Assembly (NCBI GenBank): GCA_002342785.1
Contig: DDQV01000159.1
Span: 1 to 25,658, forward strand
Origin: Fusobacteriaceae bacterium UBA2433
Lineage (GTDB): Bacteria; Fusobacteriota; Fusobacteriia; Fusobacteriales; Fusobacteriaceae
Direction: 5' to 3'
Length of the DNA stretch: 25,658 bases
Shown piece after piece: positions 7,493 to 14,781 of this stretch. Both the position numbers and the translations under genes were made by a program. Under the pieces are notes generated by a model. It did not search any database. It was given only the letters and a program-made list of their open reading frames with translations, and was not told the DNA's origin. The number at the start of each line of letters is the position of its first letter. Within the stretch, counting starts at the first letter, position 1.

Positions 7493-8487
7493 TAATATTC
7501 CTCACTTTTATTGAAAAATTTAATTTTATCTTCAAGAAAAAGAACTCCAATTTTCTGTCCAATTTTTTTTATTTCAATATTTTTAGAAAATACTTTTATC
7601 TCTATATTTTCTTTATTTTCTAATTCAACTTCGTAAGAAACACTTTCACCTAAAAATGTAGTCAAAGTTATTTTTCCATCTATCGTTCCATGACCAGTTT
7701 CTACAATTACAGTATCTTCAGGTCTTACTGAAAGAATCTTTGTAGAATCTTTTGTAAGTTTAGTATCATAGATAAAGTTAGAAGTACCTATAAAGTTAGC
7801 AACAAATGCATTGGTTGGAAAAGAATAGATCTCTTCTGGAGTCCCAATCTGTTGAACTGCTCCCTTGTACATAACTGCAATTCTATCTGAAACTGCGAGG
7901 GCTTCCTCTTGGTCATGTGTTACATAAACAGTTGTGATATCTAATGATGATTGTAATTTTTTAATAGTTGCTCTCATCTTAACTCTAAGTTTGGCATCTA
8001 AGTTTGAAAGTGGTTCGTCCATCAAAAGAATCTCAGGGTGGATAACTATTGATCTAGCTAGAGCTACCCTTTGTTGTTGTCCTCCAGATAATTCTGAAGG
8101 TTCCTTTGTTGCTTGGTCTCCCATCTCAACCATTTCAAGAGCATGTAAAACTTTTTCTTTTATATCTACTTTAGATATTTTTCTAGCTTTTAAACCATAA
8201 GCTACATTATCAAATACACTCATATGGGGAAATATTGCATAGTTTTGAAAAACCATTCCTATATTTCTCTTGTGAGCAGGAGTATCATTTATTTTCTTTC
8301 CTCCTACAAATATATCTCCAGAAGTAATATCATTAAATCCTGCAATCATCCGTAAGAGAGTTGTCTTTCCACATCCAGAAGGTCCTAAAAGTGTAAAAAA
8401 TTCTCCTTTTTTTATATCTAAATTAGCTTTATCAACAGCTGTAAAATCATCATATTTTTTTGTTATATCTTTAATATTAACACCCAT
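7492..8487 (-). CDS. ABC importer ATP-binding subunit (FbpC/PotA-like)
   Basis: A 331-aa nucleotide-binding subunit that powers the importer from the cytoplasmic face. Visible motifs are Walker A GPSGCGKTT (35-43), Q-loop near 81, signature LSGGQQQR (133-140), Walker B LLMDEP (154-159) and H-loop His191. Residues about 240-331 form the TOBE-type C-terminal extension seen in the iron, polyamine and sugar-phosphate importers. The ribosome site AGGAG (8500-8504) lies inside the last codons of the preceding lipoprotein gene. It is separated from the ATG by a 12-nt spacer made almost wholly of a run of A, which is unusually long and uniform. Confidence 0.95.
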   Translation of the reverse strand: MGVNIKDITKKYDDFTAVDKANLDIKKGEFFTLLGPSGCGKTTLLRMIAGFNDITSGDIFVGGKKINDTPAHKRNIGMVFQNYAIFPHMSVFDNVAYGLKARKISKVDIKEKVLHALEMVEMGDQATKEPSELSGGQQQRVALARSIVIHPEILLMDEPLSNLDAKLRVKMRATIKKLQSSLDITTVYVTHDQEEALAVSDRIAVMYKGAVQQIGTPEEIYSFPTNAFVANFIGTSNFIYDTKLTKDSTKILSVRPEDTVIVETGHGTIDGKITLTTFLGESVSYEVELENKENIEIKVFSKNIEIKKIGQKIGVLFLEDKIKFFNKSEEY

Positions 8488-8496
8488 TTTTTTTTT

Positions 8497-9531
8497 TTAC
8501 TCCTTTCCAGAAACTATATTTTTCCATCTTGTTATTATTTCTTTTTTATTATCTGAAGCCCAACCAAAGTCATAGTCAACTAATTTAATATCAGAGATGT
8601 CAACTAAACCTTCAGGAGCAGCAATGTCACTTCTAACAGCTCTAATTTTAAAGTCTGTAGCTAAAGTTGTTTGAACTTCCTCACTTACAATATAATCTAA
8701 GAACAATTTAGCATTTTCTTCATTTACAGCACCTTTTATTAAAGCAGCAGCATCAGGAACAGCAGAAGTACCCTCACTAGGATAGATCATATCAATATGT
8801 CCACCAGCATTTTTATATTTAATAGCATTTTTTTCTAAAGTTAATCCAATAGAATATTCCTTATCTACAACACCTTTAGGAACACCTGAAGAACTTCCTA
8901 AAACTTTACCATCTAAGTTTGCTACAAATTTTTTAATAAAATCATAACCATCTTCTGTATCTTTTCCAAAAGCAGTTAAAAGAGTAGCAGTAATAGTATA
9001 AGAAGATCCAGATTTAACAGGAGAAGCCATAGCTATCTTTCCTTTCCATTTAGGATCAGTTATATCAGCCCAAGAAGTTGGAATATCATCTCCAGTTACA
9101 AGATCAGTATTATAAATTATAACCATAGGTAGTAATGCAAAACCAAACCATTTATCTTCAGTATCTCTAAATAAAGGATCTATCTTATCGTGACTAGAAG
9201 TTTTATACGGTGCAAAATATTCTTTAAATGCATTGAGAGATTCAGCTCCTCCACCCCAAACAACATCTCCTAAAGGATTAGCACTCTCAGCTTGAACTCT
9301 TTTAAGTATCTCTCCAGTCCCGGCTCCAACTACATTAACTTTGATTCCTGTTTTTTCAGTAAAATTATTTGTAACTGTAGTTAAAAGTTCTGATGGATGT
9401 GATGAATACACAGTTACCTCATTACTTTTAACAGGTGTTTCGGCAGTTTTATCCTCTTCTTTTCCACAAGCTACAACTAATAGAAGCGAAAGTGCCAAGA
9501 ACATCTTTAAAACATTTTTGAATTTTTTCAT
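8497..9531 (-). CDS. ABC importer substrate-binding lipoprotein (AfuA/FbpA-like)
   Basis: A 344-aa exported solute-binding protein. The signal peptide ends in a lipobox with Cys22 (VVAC), so it should be lipid-anchored on the outer face of the inner membrane. The mature part starts the type II periplasmic fold with VTVYSSHPSELL. It has AGTGEILKRVQAE and the GDVVWGGGAESL segment found in AfuA-like and related iron/phosphonate-type binders. The paired tyrosines that hold ferric iron in classical FbpA are not evident, so a phosphorylated organic substrate (sugar phosphate or aminophosphonate) is as likely as iron. ATG 9529-9531 follows GGGAGG. It is the first gene of the importer operon. Confidence 0.88.
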   Translation of the reverse strand: MKKFKNVLKMFLALSLLLVVACGKEEDKTAETPVKSNEVTVYSSHPSELLTTVTNNFTEKTGIKVNVVGAGTGEILKRVQAESANPLGDVVWGGGAESLNAFKEYFAPYKTSSHDKIDPLFRDTEDKWFGFALLPMVIIYNTDLVTGDDIPTSWADITDPKWKGKIAMASPVKSGSSYTITATLLTAFGKDTEDGYDFIKKFVANLDGKVLGSSSGVPKGVVDKEYSIGLTLEKNAIKYKNAGGHIDMIYPSEGTSAVPDAAALIKGAVNEENAKLFLDYIVSEEVQTTLATDFKIRAVRSDIAAPEGLVDISDIKLVDYDFGWASDNKKEIITRWKNIVSGKE

Positions 9532-9597
9532 ATAATTCCTCCCTAAGTGTGTTTTATAATAATTTTAATGATAAAAATAATAAACTATTATAGTAAA

Positions 9598-9626
9598 ATA
9601 ATAACAAATTTAATTAGTGATTGCAA
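9598..9626 (-). promoter_or_regulatory. Promoter of the ABC importer operon
   Basis: On the minus strand TTGCAA (9626-9621), 17 bp, TATTAT (9603-9598). The predicted start is near 9591, about 60 nt before the lipoprotein ATG. The whole promoter lies inside the 9600-9640 inverted repeat. Confidence 0.6.
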
Positions 9627-9640
9627 TTTAATTTGTTATT
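9600..9640. repeat. 41-bp inverted repeat in a divergent intergenic region
   Basis: AATAACAAATT (9600-9610) and AATTTGTTATT (9630-9640) are perfect complements. After one T-T mismatch, AATT/AATT (9612-9615 with 9625-9628) continues the symmetry around a 9-nt centre. It covers the importer promoter from the -35 almost to the end of the -10, as expected for an operator. It lies between divergent start codons, so it is not a 3' terminator for either gene. Confidence 0.5.
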
Positions 9641-9707
9641 TTATTATCTTTTAAATTATATTAAACATAATGAAAAATGAGTTCTGAAAAAAAAGTTATT
9701 TTTATGA

Positions 9708-9724
9708 TATACTTTTTCTATAAT
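9708..9724 (+). promoter_or_regulatory. Candidate promoter region for the nucleotidyltransferase-like gene
   Basis: Two possible -10 elements occur here. TATACT (9708-9713) is preceded by TGA, giving an extended -10. TATAAT (9719-9724) has only a poor -35. The former resembles the -10 before pcrA. Neither has a clear -35. Confidence 0.4.
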
Positions 9725-9770
9725 TTACAAAAATAAATAACTTAAAGAATTAAGATAAAGGAGAATTAAG

Positions 9771-10712
9771 ATGAAAAAAAGACCAACATTGGTTATTATG
9801 GCAGCAGGTATGGGAAGCAGATATGGAGGGTTAAAACAAATTGATCCAGTGGGTTTAAATGGCGAAATTATAATGGATTATTCTATTTATGATGCTAGGT
9901 TAGCAGGTTTTGGTAAAATAGTATTTGTTATAAAAAAAGAATTTTATAATATCTTTAAAGAAAAGATAGGAGATAGAATATCAAAATTAAAAGATATAGA
10001 AGTAAAATATATCTTTCAAGATATAAGATCTATTCCTAAAAAATATGATCTTCCAAAAGATAGGATAAAACCTTGGGGAACTGGTCATGCTATATTATCT
10101 TGTAAAGATATAATAGGTGAACCTTTTGCAGTTATAAATGCTGATGACTTTTATGGTTCTACAACTTTTAAATTGATCTATGATGAACTTACAAATCAGA
10201 CAAATAAATATGGATATTCTATGATAGGTTTTCAATTAGATAAAACTATTAGTAAAAATGGTAGTGTAGCTAGGGGAATATGTACCTTAGATAATGAAAA
10301 TTATCTAGTTACAGTAGAGGAAAAAGTAAAGATAGAAGAGATTTCAAAAACTATCTATTCCTTTGAAGATAGATATAACAAAATAACAAAAACAATGGAA
10401 CCTATAAAAATAAAATTAGAAGATAATACCCTTGTCTCTATGAATATTTGGGGATTTATGCCATCTATTTTTAAAGAACTAGAATCTGGTTTTGAAAAAT
10501 TTTTAGATGAAAATATAGAGGATATAAAGTCTGAATTTTTTATTCCTAGTCTTGTAGATGATCTAATAAAATCAAAAAAAGTTTCTGTAAAAGTTATAAA
10601 AACTAAGGAAAAATGGTATGGTGTAACCTATCAAGAAGATAAAAAAGATATTTCTGAAGCCTTAAAAGATATGACACCTAATATCTATCCTAATAGATAT
10701 ATAAATAGCTAG
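9771..10712 (+). CDS. Sugar-nucleotidyltransferase-like protein
   Basis: A 313-aa cytoplasmic protein with an N-terminal NTP_transferase (GT-A-like) fold. The nucleotide loop AAGMGSRYGGLKQ is at 11-23, and NADD at 123-126 supplies the Asp residues expected to bind Mg2+. WGTGHA near residue 103 resembles the region that contacts the base and sugar in glucose-1-phosphate nucleotidyltransferases. It is longer than IspD and not a close GalU. It probably activates a sugar phosphate with UTP, CTP or another NTP. The product is not identifiable, and the neighbours (an importer on the other strand, a defence island downstream) do not help. AAGGAG precedes ATG 9771, and a strong terminator follows at once. 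Confidence 0.75.
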   Translation: MKKRPTLVIMAAGMGSRYGGLKQIDPVGLNGEIIMDYSIYDARLAGFGKIVFVIKKEFYNIFKEKIGDRISKLKDIEVKYIFQDIRSIPKKYDLPKDRIKPWGTGHAILSCKDIIGEPFAVINADDFYGSTTFKLIYDELTNQTNKYGYSMIGFQLDKTISKNGSVARGICTLDNENYLVTVEEKVKIEEISKTIYSFEDRYNKITKTMEPIKIKLEDNTLVSMNIWGFMPSIFKELESGFEKFLDENIEDIKSEFFIPSLVDDLIKSKKVSVKVIKTKEKWYGVTYQEDKKDISEALKDMTPNIYPNRYINS

Positions 10713-10761
10713 AAAATAAAAAAGAGATAAAAAATTTTATTTTTATCTCTTTTTTATTTTT
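10713..10761 (+). terminator. Long-stem intrinsic terminator
   Basis: Bases 10713-10733 pair continuously with 10740-10760, giving a 21-bp AT-rich stem around a GAGAT/ATCTC core. It begins directly after the stop codon and ends in a T run. It separates the nucleotidyltransferase gene from the defence island. Confidence 0.85.
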
Positions 10762-10965
10762 GATAATTCTAACTGATTAAAAAGATAGGAAGTTGAAAAA
10801 ATTAGACTCTTCCTTCTTATGGTCTCTCGATTCACGAATATTAAAATCAATTCTAGTTAGAATGAATTTTAAATGTGATAAAGGAAACCAAAGTGGAAAT
10901 GATTACGGAGAATAAGATCTATAAAAATGAATTGAGATTTCATAAACAAATCTTCATATCACGAG
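10762..10965. other. Non-coding left flank of the defence island
   Basis: There is no convincing gene between the terminator and the SIR2 gene (304 bases without a gene in all, counting the terminator and promoter). Small symmetric elements occur. ATTCTAACT near 10765 is repeated in inverse orientation within ATTCTAGTTAGAAT (about 10852-10865). AGGAAG and CTTCCT (about 10789-10813) could pair. AGATTT/AAATCT (10935-10940 with 10948-10953) makes a 6-bp hairpin just before the SIR2 promoter. No tRNA end, direct repeat or integrase marks an attachment site. Confidence 0.5.
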
Positions 10966-10981
10966 AAAAGGGGTATACTAG
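10966..10981 (+). promoter_or_regulatory. Promoter element of the SIR2-HerA operon
   Basis: A 16-bp element, AAAAGGGGTATACTAG, contains the -10 TATACT (10974-10979). The -35 region is poor (TCTTCA at 10951-10956). The predicted start is near 10985. The same 16-mer with one change precedes the stand-alone SIR2 gene at 14677. Confidence 0.5.
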
Positions 10982-11016
10982 GAATGAAGAAAAATATATT
11001 TTTTAGGAGGAGAGAA

Positions 11017-12534
11017 GTGTCAAAAGATAATTTTTTTAATAGTAATTTTTATGTTGGTAATGAAAATTGGGTGAAGAGTACTTTTGAAGATCCAGAAATA
11101 AAAGAAAAAGAATTTAAATCTCAGAAAGAAAAAATTCAAATGTATTTAAAAAAATATTTACTTTTAGATAATGTTAATTTTTTATTTGGTACAGGAAGTT
11201 CAATCCATTTAGGAGCAGAAACAATTAGAACAATTCCTGAACAAGTTGAAAGTGCTATAACGGGAGATTTAAAAGATATTTTTAAAATATTAAAAGGAAA
11301 ATATATAGAAAAATTTAAAAAAAAAGAGGATTATTTTGCTTGGGAAAATATCAGAGGAAATTTATCAGAGGAGTTAAAAAATAAACTGGAAGTGATTGAG
11401 GTAAATGATAGTAAATTTAATTTAAAAAAGGCTTTAAATTTACTAAGTGAGGAAGATGAAAAAAATGAGTTGTTGGAAAAATCTGTAGAAGTGACTTTGG
11501 AAGATTTTTTAAATTATTTAATGGCAACTAAATATTTATTAGAAAATTCTGAAGGATTGATTTCAGATGAAAACTTAACCTATAAAAATGTAGATAAATT
11601 AATAAATATTATTAAAAAAGCAATGTTTAAAATGTGTGATATAGATAAAATTACCTTAGAAGAAAATAAATATTTAAAAACTGAACCAGAAATAAAGGAG
11701 CAAATGGAAAAACAAGGGTCTTATACCTATCATAAAAGTTTTTTAACCTCTATACTTCAGAGACCATTAAATTTAAGAAGAGCTAATATATTTACTCTTA
11801 ACTATGATTTGGCTTTTGAATATTCATTCGATCAATTGGGAATTCAATATATAGATGGATTTGTTGGATTCCATCAAAGAAATTTTAGACCTGAAGTCTT
11901 CAATTATGATTATTTTTACCCAGGAGATACCACCGAAGGAAAAGTTAGAAGGATAGAAAGAGTTGTTAAATATTATAAACTTCACGGATCATTAACTTGG
12001 ATAAATGGGAAAAAAGGAGTGAATAATCCTTATGAACTATATGAAAAACCAATAGAATTAATAAGACATCAAATAGAAACTGATGTAGAAGATGAAAATT
12101 TTAGTGTAGGAAAAATTATGATCTATCCTACTTCTACAAAGAAAGAGTTCACTTTAAATTTTCCTTATTCAGATTTATTTAGAAAATTTGCTGATCGATT
12201 ACAGCAACCAGAAGCAGTTTTGTTTTCTATAGGATATAGTTTTTATGATGAACATATAAATGATATTATCTATCAAGCATTAGCTAATCCATCTTTCACT
12301 TTAATTATAGTAGATTTCAATGGTTCTAAAAGTGGAGAAATAAAACGACTAAAAGAATTGAATGATCCTAGAATAATTATTTGTGAGGGACCTTATTTAG
12401 GAGATTTTAAAGCTTTTTCAAAAGAGATTTTACCAAGTATAGATGAATATGACACTAGAGCACAGGTGACTAAAAGCTTACAAAAATTATTTGAAGAAAA
12501 ATCAAATAATGGAGATGATATAAATGTTCAGTAG
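11017..12534 (+). CDS. SIR2-domain protein of a SIR2-HerA defence system
   Basis: A 505-aa protein with a divergent SIR2 (NADase-type) fold. Motifs in order: FGTGSS (57-62, replacing the usual GAGxS), a long Lys/Glu-rich helical stretch (about 80-250), LNYD with Asn262, KLHGS with the catalytic-type His323, and GYS at 406-408. The catalytic Asn and His are retained, so NAD+ cleavage is plausible. Known SIR2-HerA systems assemble into large complexes and stop phage by depleting NAD+. The start is GTG 11017, which has AGGAGG at 11005-11010. An in-frame ATG at 10984 sits at the predicted transcription start and lacks a ribosome site. The last 11 bases overlap the HerA gene, implying coupled translation. 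Confidence 0.85.
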   Translation: MSKDNFFNSNFYVGNENWVKSTFEDPEIKEKEFKSQKEKIQMYLKKYLLLDNVNFLFGTGSSIHLGAETIRTIPEQVESAITGDLKDIFKILKGKYIEKFKKKEDYFAWENIRGNLSEELKNKLEVIEVNDSKFNLKKALNLLSEEDEKNELLEKSVEVTLEDFLNYLMATKYLLENSEGLISDENLTYKNVDKLINIIKKAMFKMCDIDKITLEENKYLKTEPEIKEQMEKQGSYTYHKSFLTSILQRPLNLRRANIFTLNYDLAFEYSFDQLGIQYIDGFVGFHQRNFRPEVFNYDYFYPGDTTEGKVRRIERVVKYYKLHGSLTWINGKKGVNNPYELYEKPIELIRHQIETDVEDENFSVGKIMIYPTSTKKEFTLNFPYSDLFRKFADRLQQPEAVLFSIGYSFYDEHINDIIYQALANPSFTLIIVDFNGSKSGEIKRLKELNDPRIIICEGPYLGDFKAFSKEILPSIDEYDTRAQVTKSLQKLFEEKSNNGDDINVQ

Positions 12535-14560
12535 GGAGATTGGTAGAGTTGTAGGAGTAGATAGTTTTAGAGTGATTATAGAGTTAGATGATGGCATTAA
12601 AGGAACTCACAAAAGTGGATATTATGATATCTATGAAGTAGCAAAAATAAACTCATATGTTATTCTTCCAATAGGGAATGAAAAAATAGTAGCATTAATA
12701 ACTAGGGTAAAATCTTTTGAGGAAAATGATTTTGAAAAAACAAGTGGAGAAATAAGTCTTCCAAAAGCAAAACGTCATTTGATCGCTACTATGATTGGAA
12801 CAATCTCTAATGATGATTATATAGAAGGAATTTACAATTATCCTATTTTAGATAATCCAGTATGGTATATCATAAAAGATGATTTATCTAAAATCTTTGA
12901 TGATAAAAAGAAAGAAGAAATAAATTTTGAAAATGATTTTTATTTGCCTATAGGAAAAGCCAGTAATTTTTTTGATTATAATGTAAAAATTAATCCTGAT
13001 AAATTTTTCTGTAAGCATAGTGCAATCTTGGGGAATACAGGTTCAGGGAAATCTTGTACAGTTGCCTCAATACTTCAAACACTATTTAAATATGAACATG
13101 GAGAAAAAGGTAAACTAAAGAGTTCGAATATAATAATCTTTGATACTAATGGAGAATATAAAGAAACTTTTAAAGAAAATAAAAATATAAATAGCTTTAA
13201 CATAACAGAGGATGGATTAAAAGTTCCTTATTGGTTTATGAATTATGAAGATTTTGAGCATATTTTCGAACCTTCAGCAGGAACACAAGCACCAATTTTA
13301 AAAAGTGCTTTAGGTATCTTAAAAAATAAGAAAGAATATGGAAAAATAACATTTTCTCAAGAATGTGTAAACTATACAAAAGAAATAAGAGATTCGTGTT
13401 TAAATTATATAAACTATAAATTTAGAATTACGCTTCATAATTTAATTGAAAATGATTTTAACGGAAGAAAAGAGGTGTTTAAAAATAATAATTGGCTAAA
13501 TATAATAGGGATTTTAGATGCTTTGTCATTAGAAAAAGCAAAAATCAAATCAGATAAATATTATAAAATAAATGAAGAAAAAATATATTTACTCAGAGAA
13601 TTATTAGACGAAATATTGGAGAATTTAAACTCTAACAAGATAAAGAGTGTTGAAAATATAGATAAACCAAAATATTTTGATTTTTCTAAATTGGTGACAG
13701 AAGGATTAGATTTAGCAATAACTGATTTAGGAGAAAATCAAGGAAAAAATAGAGAATATATTTCAACTTTGAAGCTTAGGTTATCTAGTTTTATTTCGGA
13801 TGAGAGAAAATCAGAGCCATTAATGATTAAAAAAGAAAATATTAAAGATGCTTTAATTATATTTTTAGAATATTTATTGGGAAATCCTCTAAAGGGAGAA
13901 AATATTTTTTCTGAATATAGAAAAAGCATTTTAGAAGACGAAAAAAAAGATAAAAAAAGTCAAATAACTATAATAGATTTATCTTTATTGCCTTATGAAT
14001 TGTTAGAAACAGTGACAGGACTAATAGGAAGATTGATTTTAGAATGTACTCAAAGAATAAATAAGGTAGACGGGTGTAAAGGAAAAAGAGGGGCTATGCC
14101 GATAGCTATAGTTTTAGAAGAAGCCCAAAATTACATTCCAGAAACAGATTATAATGGTAAAAAATCTATTGCTAAAAAAATATTTGAAAGGATAGCAAGA
14201 GAAGGAAGAAAATACGGTGTATCTTTAATTATATCTTCTCAAAGACCATCGGAACTATCAAAAACTATATTATCTCAATGTAATACTTTTATTGTTCACA
14301 GACTCCAAAATCCTGAAGATCAAAAATATATTAAACAGATAGTTTCTTCAGCAAATAGTGATTTACTTAATCAATTGCCAGTCTTACCTCAACAACATGC
14401 AATTATAATGGGAGAAGCTGTAAGGAGTCCGATACAGTTGAAAATTAATGATATAAAAAATAAACCTGACAGTTCAAACCCAAAATATATTGAAAATTGG
14501 TTGAAAGAAGAAAATGAAATAAAAATAGAAGAAGTAGTAGAACAGTGGATTAAAAACTAA
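12524..14560 (+). CDS. HerA-like ATPase/translocase of a SIR2-HerA defence system
   Basis: A 678-aa HerA/FtsK-superfamily ATPase, expected to form hexamers. Residues about 1-100 look like the HAS-barrel. Walker A GNTGSGKS is at 170-177, Walker B VLEEAQN at 530-536, and SQRP (572-575) is the conserved sensor-like segment after an Arg-rich AREGRKYG helix. The C-terminal part (LPQQHAIIMG, about 625) is typical of HerA. Residues about 240-470 hold a large charged insert. In known systems HerA binds DNA or nucleotides and controls the SIR2 effector. ATG 12524 overlaps the SIR2 gene by 11 bases and has GGAG at 12511-12514. No NurA nuclease is nearby, so this is the defence form rather than the archaeal repair pair. 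Confidence 0.9.
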   Translation: MFSREIGRVVGVDSFRVIIELDDGIKGTHKSGYYDIYEVAKINSYVILPIGNEKIVALITRVKSFEENDFEKTSGEISLPKAKRHLIATMIGTISNDDYIEGIYNYPILDNPVWYIIKDDLSKIFDDKKKEEINFENDFYLPIGKASNFFDYNVKINPDKFFCKHSAILGNTGSGKSCTVASILQTLFKYEHGEKGKLKSSNIIIFDTNGEYKETFKENKNINSFNITEDGLKVPYWFMNYEDFEHIFEPSAGTQAPILKSALGILKNKKEYGKITFSQECVNYTKEIRDSCLNYINYKFRITLHNLIENDFNGRKEVFKNNNWLNIIGILDALSLEKAKIKSDKYYKINEEKIYLLRELLDEILENLNSNKIKSVENIDKPKYFDFSKLVTEGLDLAITDLGENQGKNREYISTLKLRLSSFISDERKSEPLMIKKENIKDALIIFLEYLLGNPLKGENIFSEYRKSILEDEKKDKKSQITIIDLSLLPYELLETVTGLIGRLILECTQRINKVDGCKGKRGAMPIAIVLEEAQNYIPETDYNGKKSIAKKIFERIAREGRKYGVSLIISSQRPSELSKTILSQCNTFIVHRLQNPEDQKYIKQIVSSANSDLLNQLPVLPQQHAIIMGEAVRSPIQLKINDIKNKPDSSNPKYIENWLKEENEIKIEEVVEQWIKN

Positions 14561-14587
14561 TTATCGAGATAAGATCTTAAAAAATAG

Positions 14588-14637
14588 AAAAGCTAGAAAA
14601 ATTGAGCAGATAGTTCAAAGTTTTCCTAGCTTTTTTT
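14588..14637 (+). terminator. Intrinsic terminator of the SIR2-HerA operon
   Basis: AAAAGCTAG (14588-14596) pairs with CTAGCTTTT (14626-14634). Four A-T pairs and a G-U pair continue beyond one mismatch, and the stem ends in seven T (14631-14637). It isolates the operon from the following SIR2 gene. Confidence 0.8.
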
Positions 14638-14676
14638 AATTCACTTTTCATTTTCATAAGGTTTTTAAATTATAAA

Positions 14677-14692
14677 AAAAGAGGTATACTAG
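14677..14692 (+). promoter_or_regulatory. Promoter element of the stand-alone SIR2 gene
   Basis: AAAAGAGGTATACTAG, with -10 TATACT at 14685-14690 and a weak -35 region (around 14662). It differs at one base from the element at 10966-10981. The predicted leader is about 85 nt. Confidence 0.45.
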
Positions 14693-14703
14693 AAGTGGAA
14701 TAC

Positions 14704-14747
14704 TAAACTTTATATAATCAAAAATATAAATATATTTTTGTAGTTTA
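14704..14747. repeat. Nested inverted repeat in the SIR2 leader
   Basis: CAAAAATATA (14719-14728) and TATATTTTTG (14731-14740) are perfect complements two bases apart. An outer pair, TAAACT (14704-14709) with AGTTTA (14742-14747), flanks them. In RNA this makes a two-tier hairpin 35 nt before the ATG; in DNA it could be a dyad operator. Confidence 0.5.
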
Positions 14748-14781
14748 AAATCTTTAAATACCTTAAAAGGAGAGAGACATT

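Noticed and set aside
7399..7623. Plus-strand Phe/Lys-rich frame opposite the ABC importer genes
   Set aside because: Low-complexity AT-rich complement of two well-supported overlapping genes.
10875..11006. 43-codon open frame starting with GTG upstream of and overlapping the SIR2 start
   Set aside because: No ribosome site, runs through the predicted promoter, and does not resemble a known protein; probably non-coding.
10984..11016. ATG at 10984 as the start of the SIR2 gene of the SIR2-HerA pair
   Set aside because: It lies at the predicted transcription start without a ribosome site; GTG 11017 has AGGAGG at good spacing.
12524..14560. HerA as part of an archaeal-type HerA-NurA repair pair
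   Set aside because: No NurA nuclease is adjacent; the overlapping partner is a SIR2 protein.
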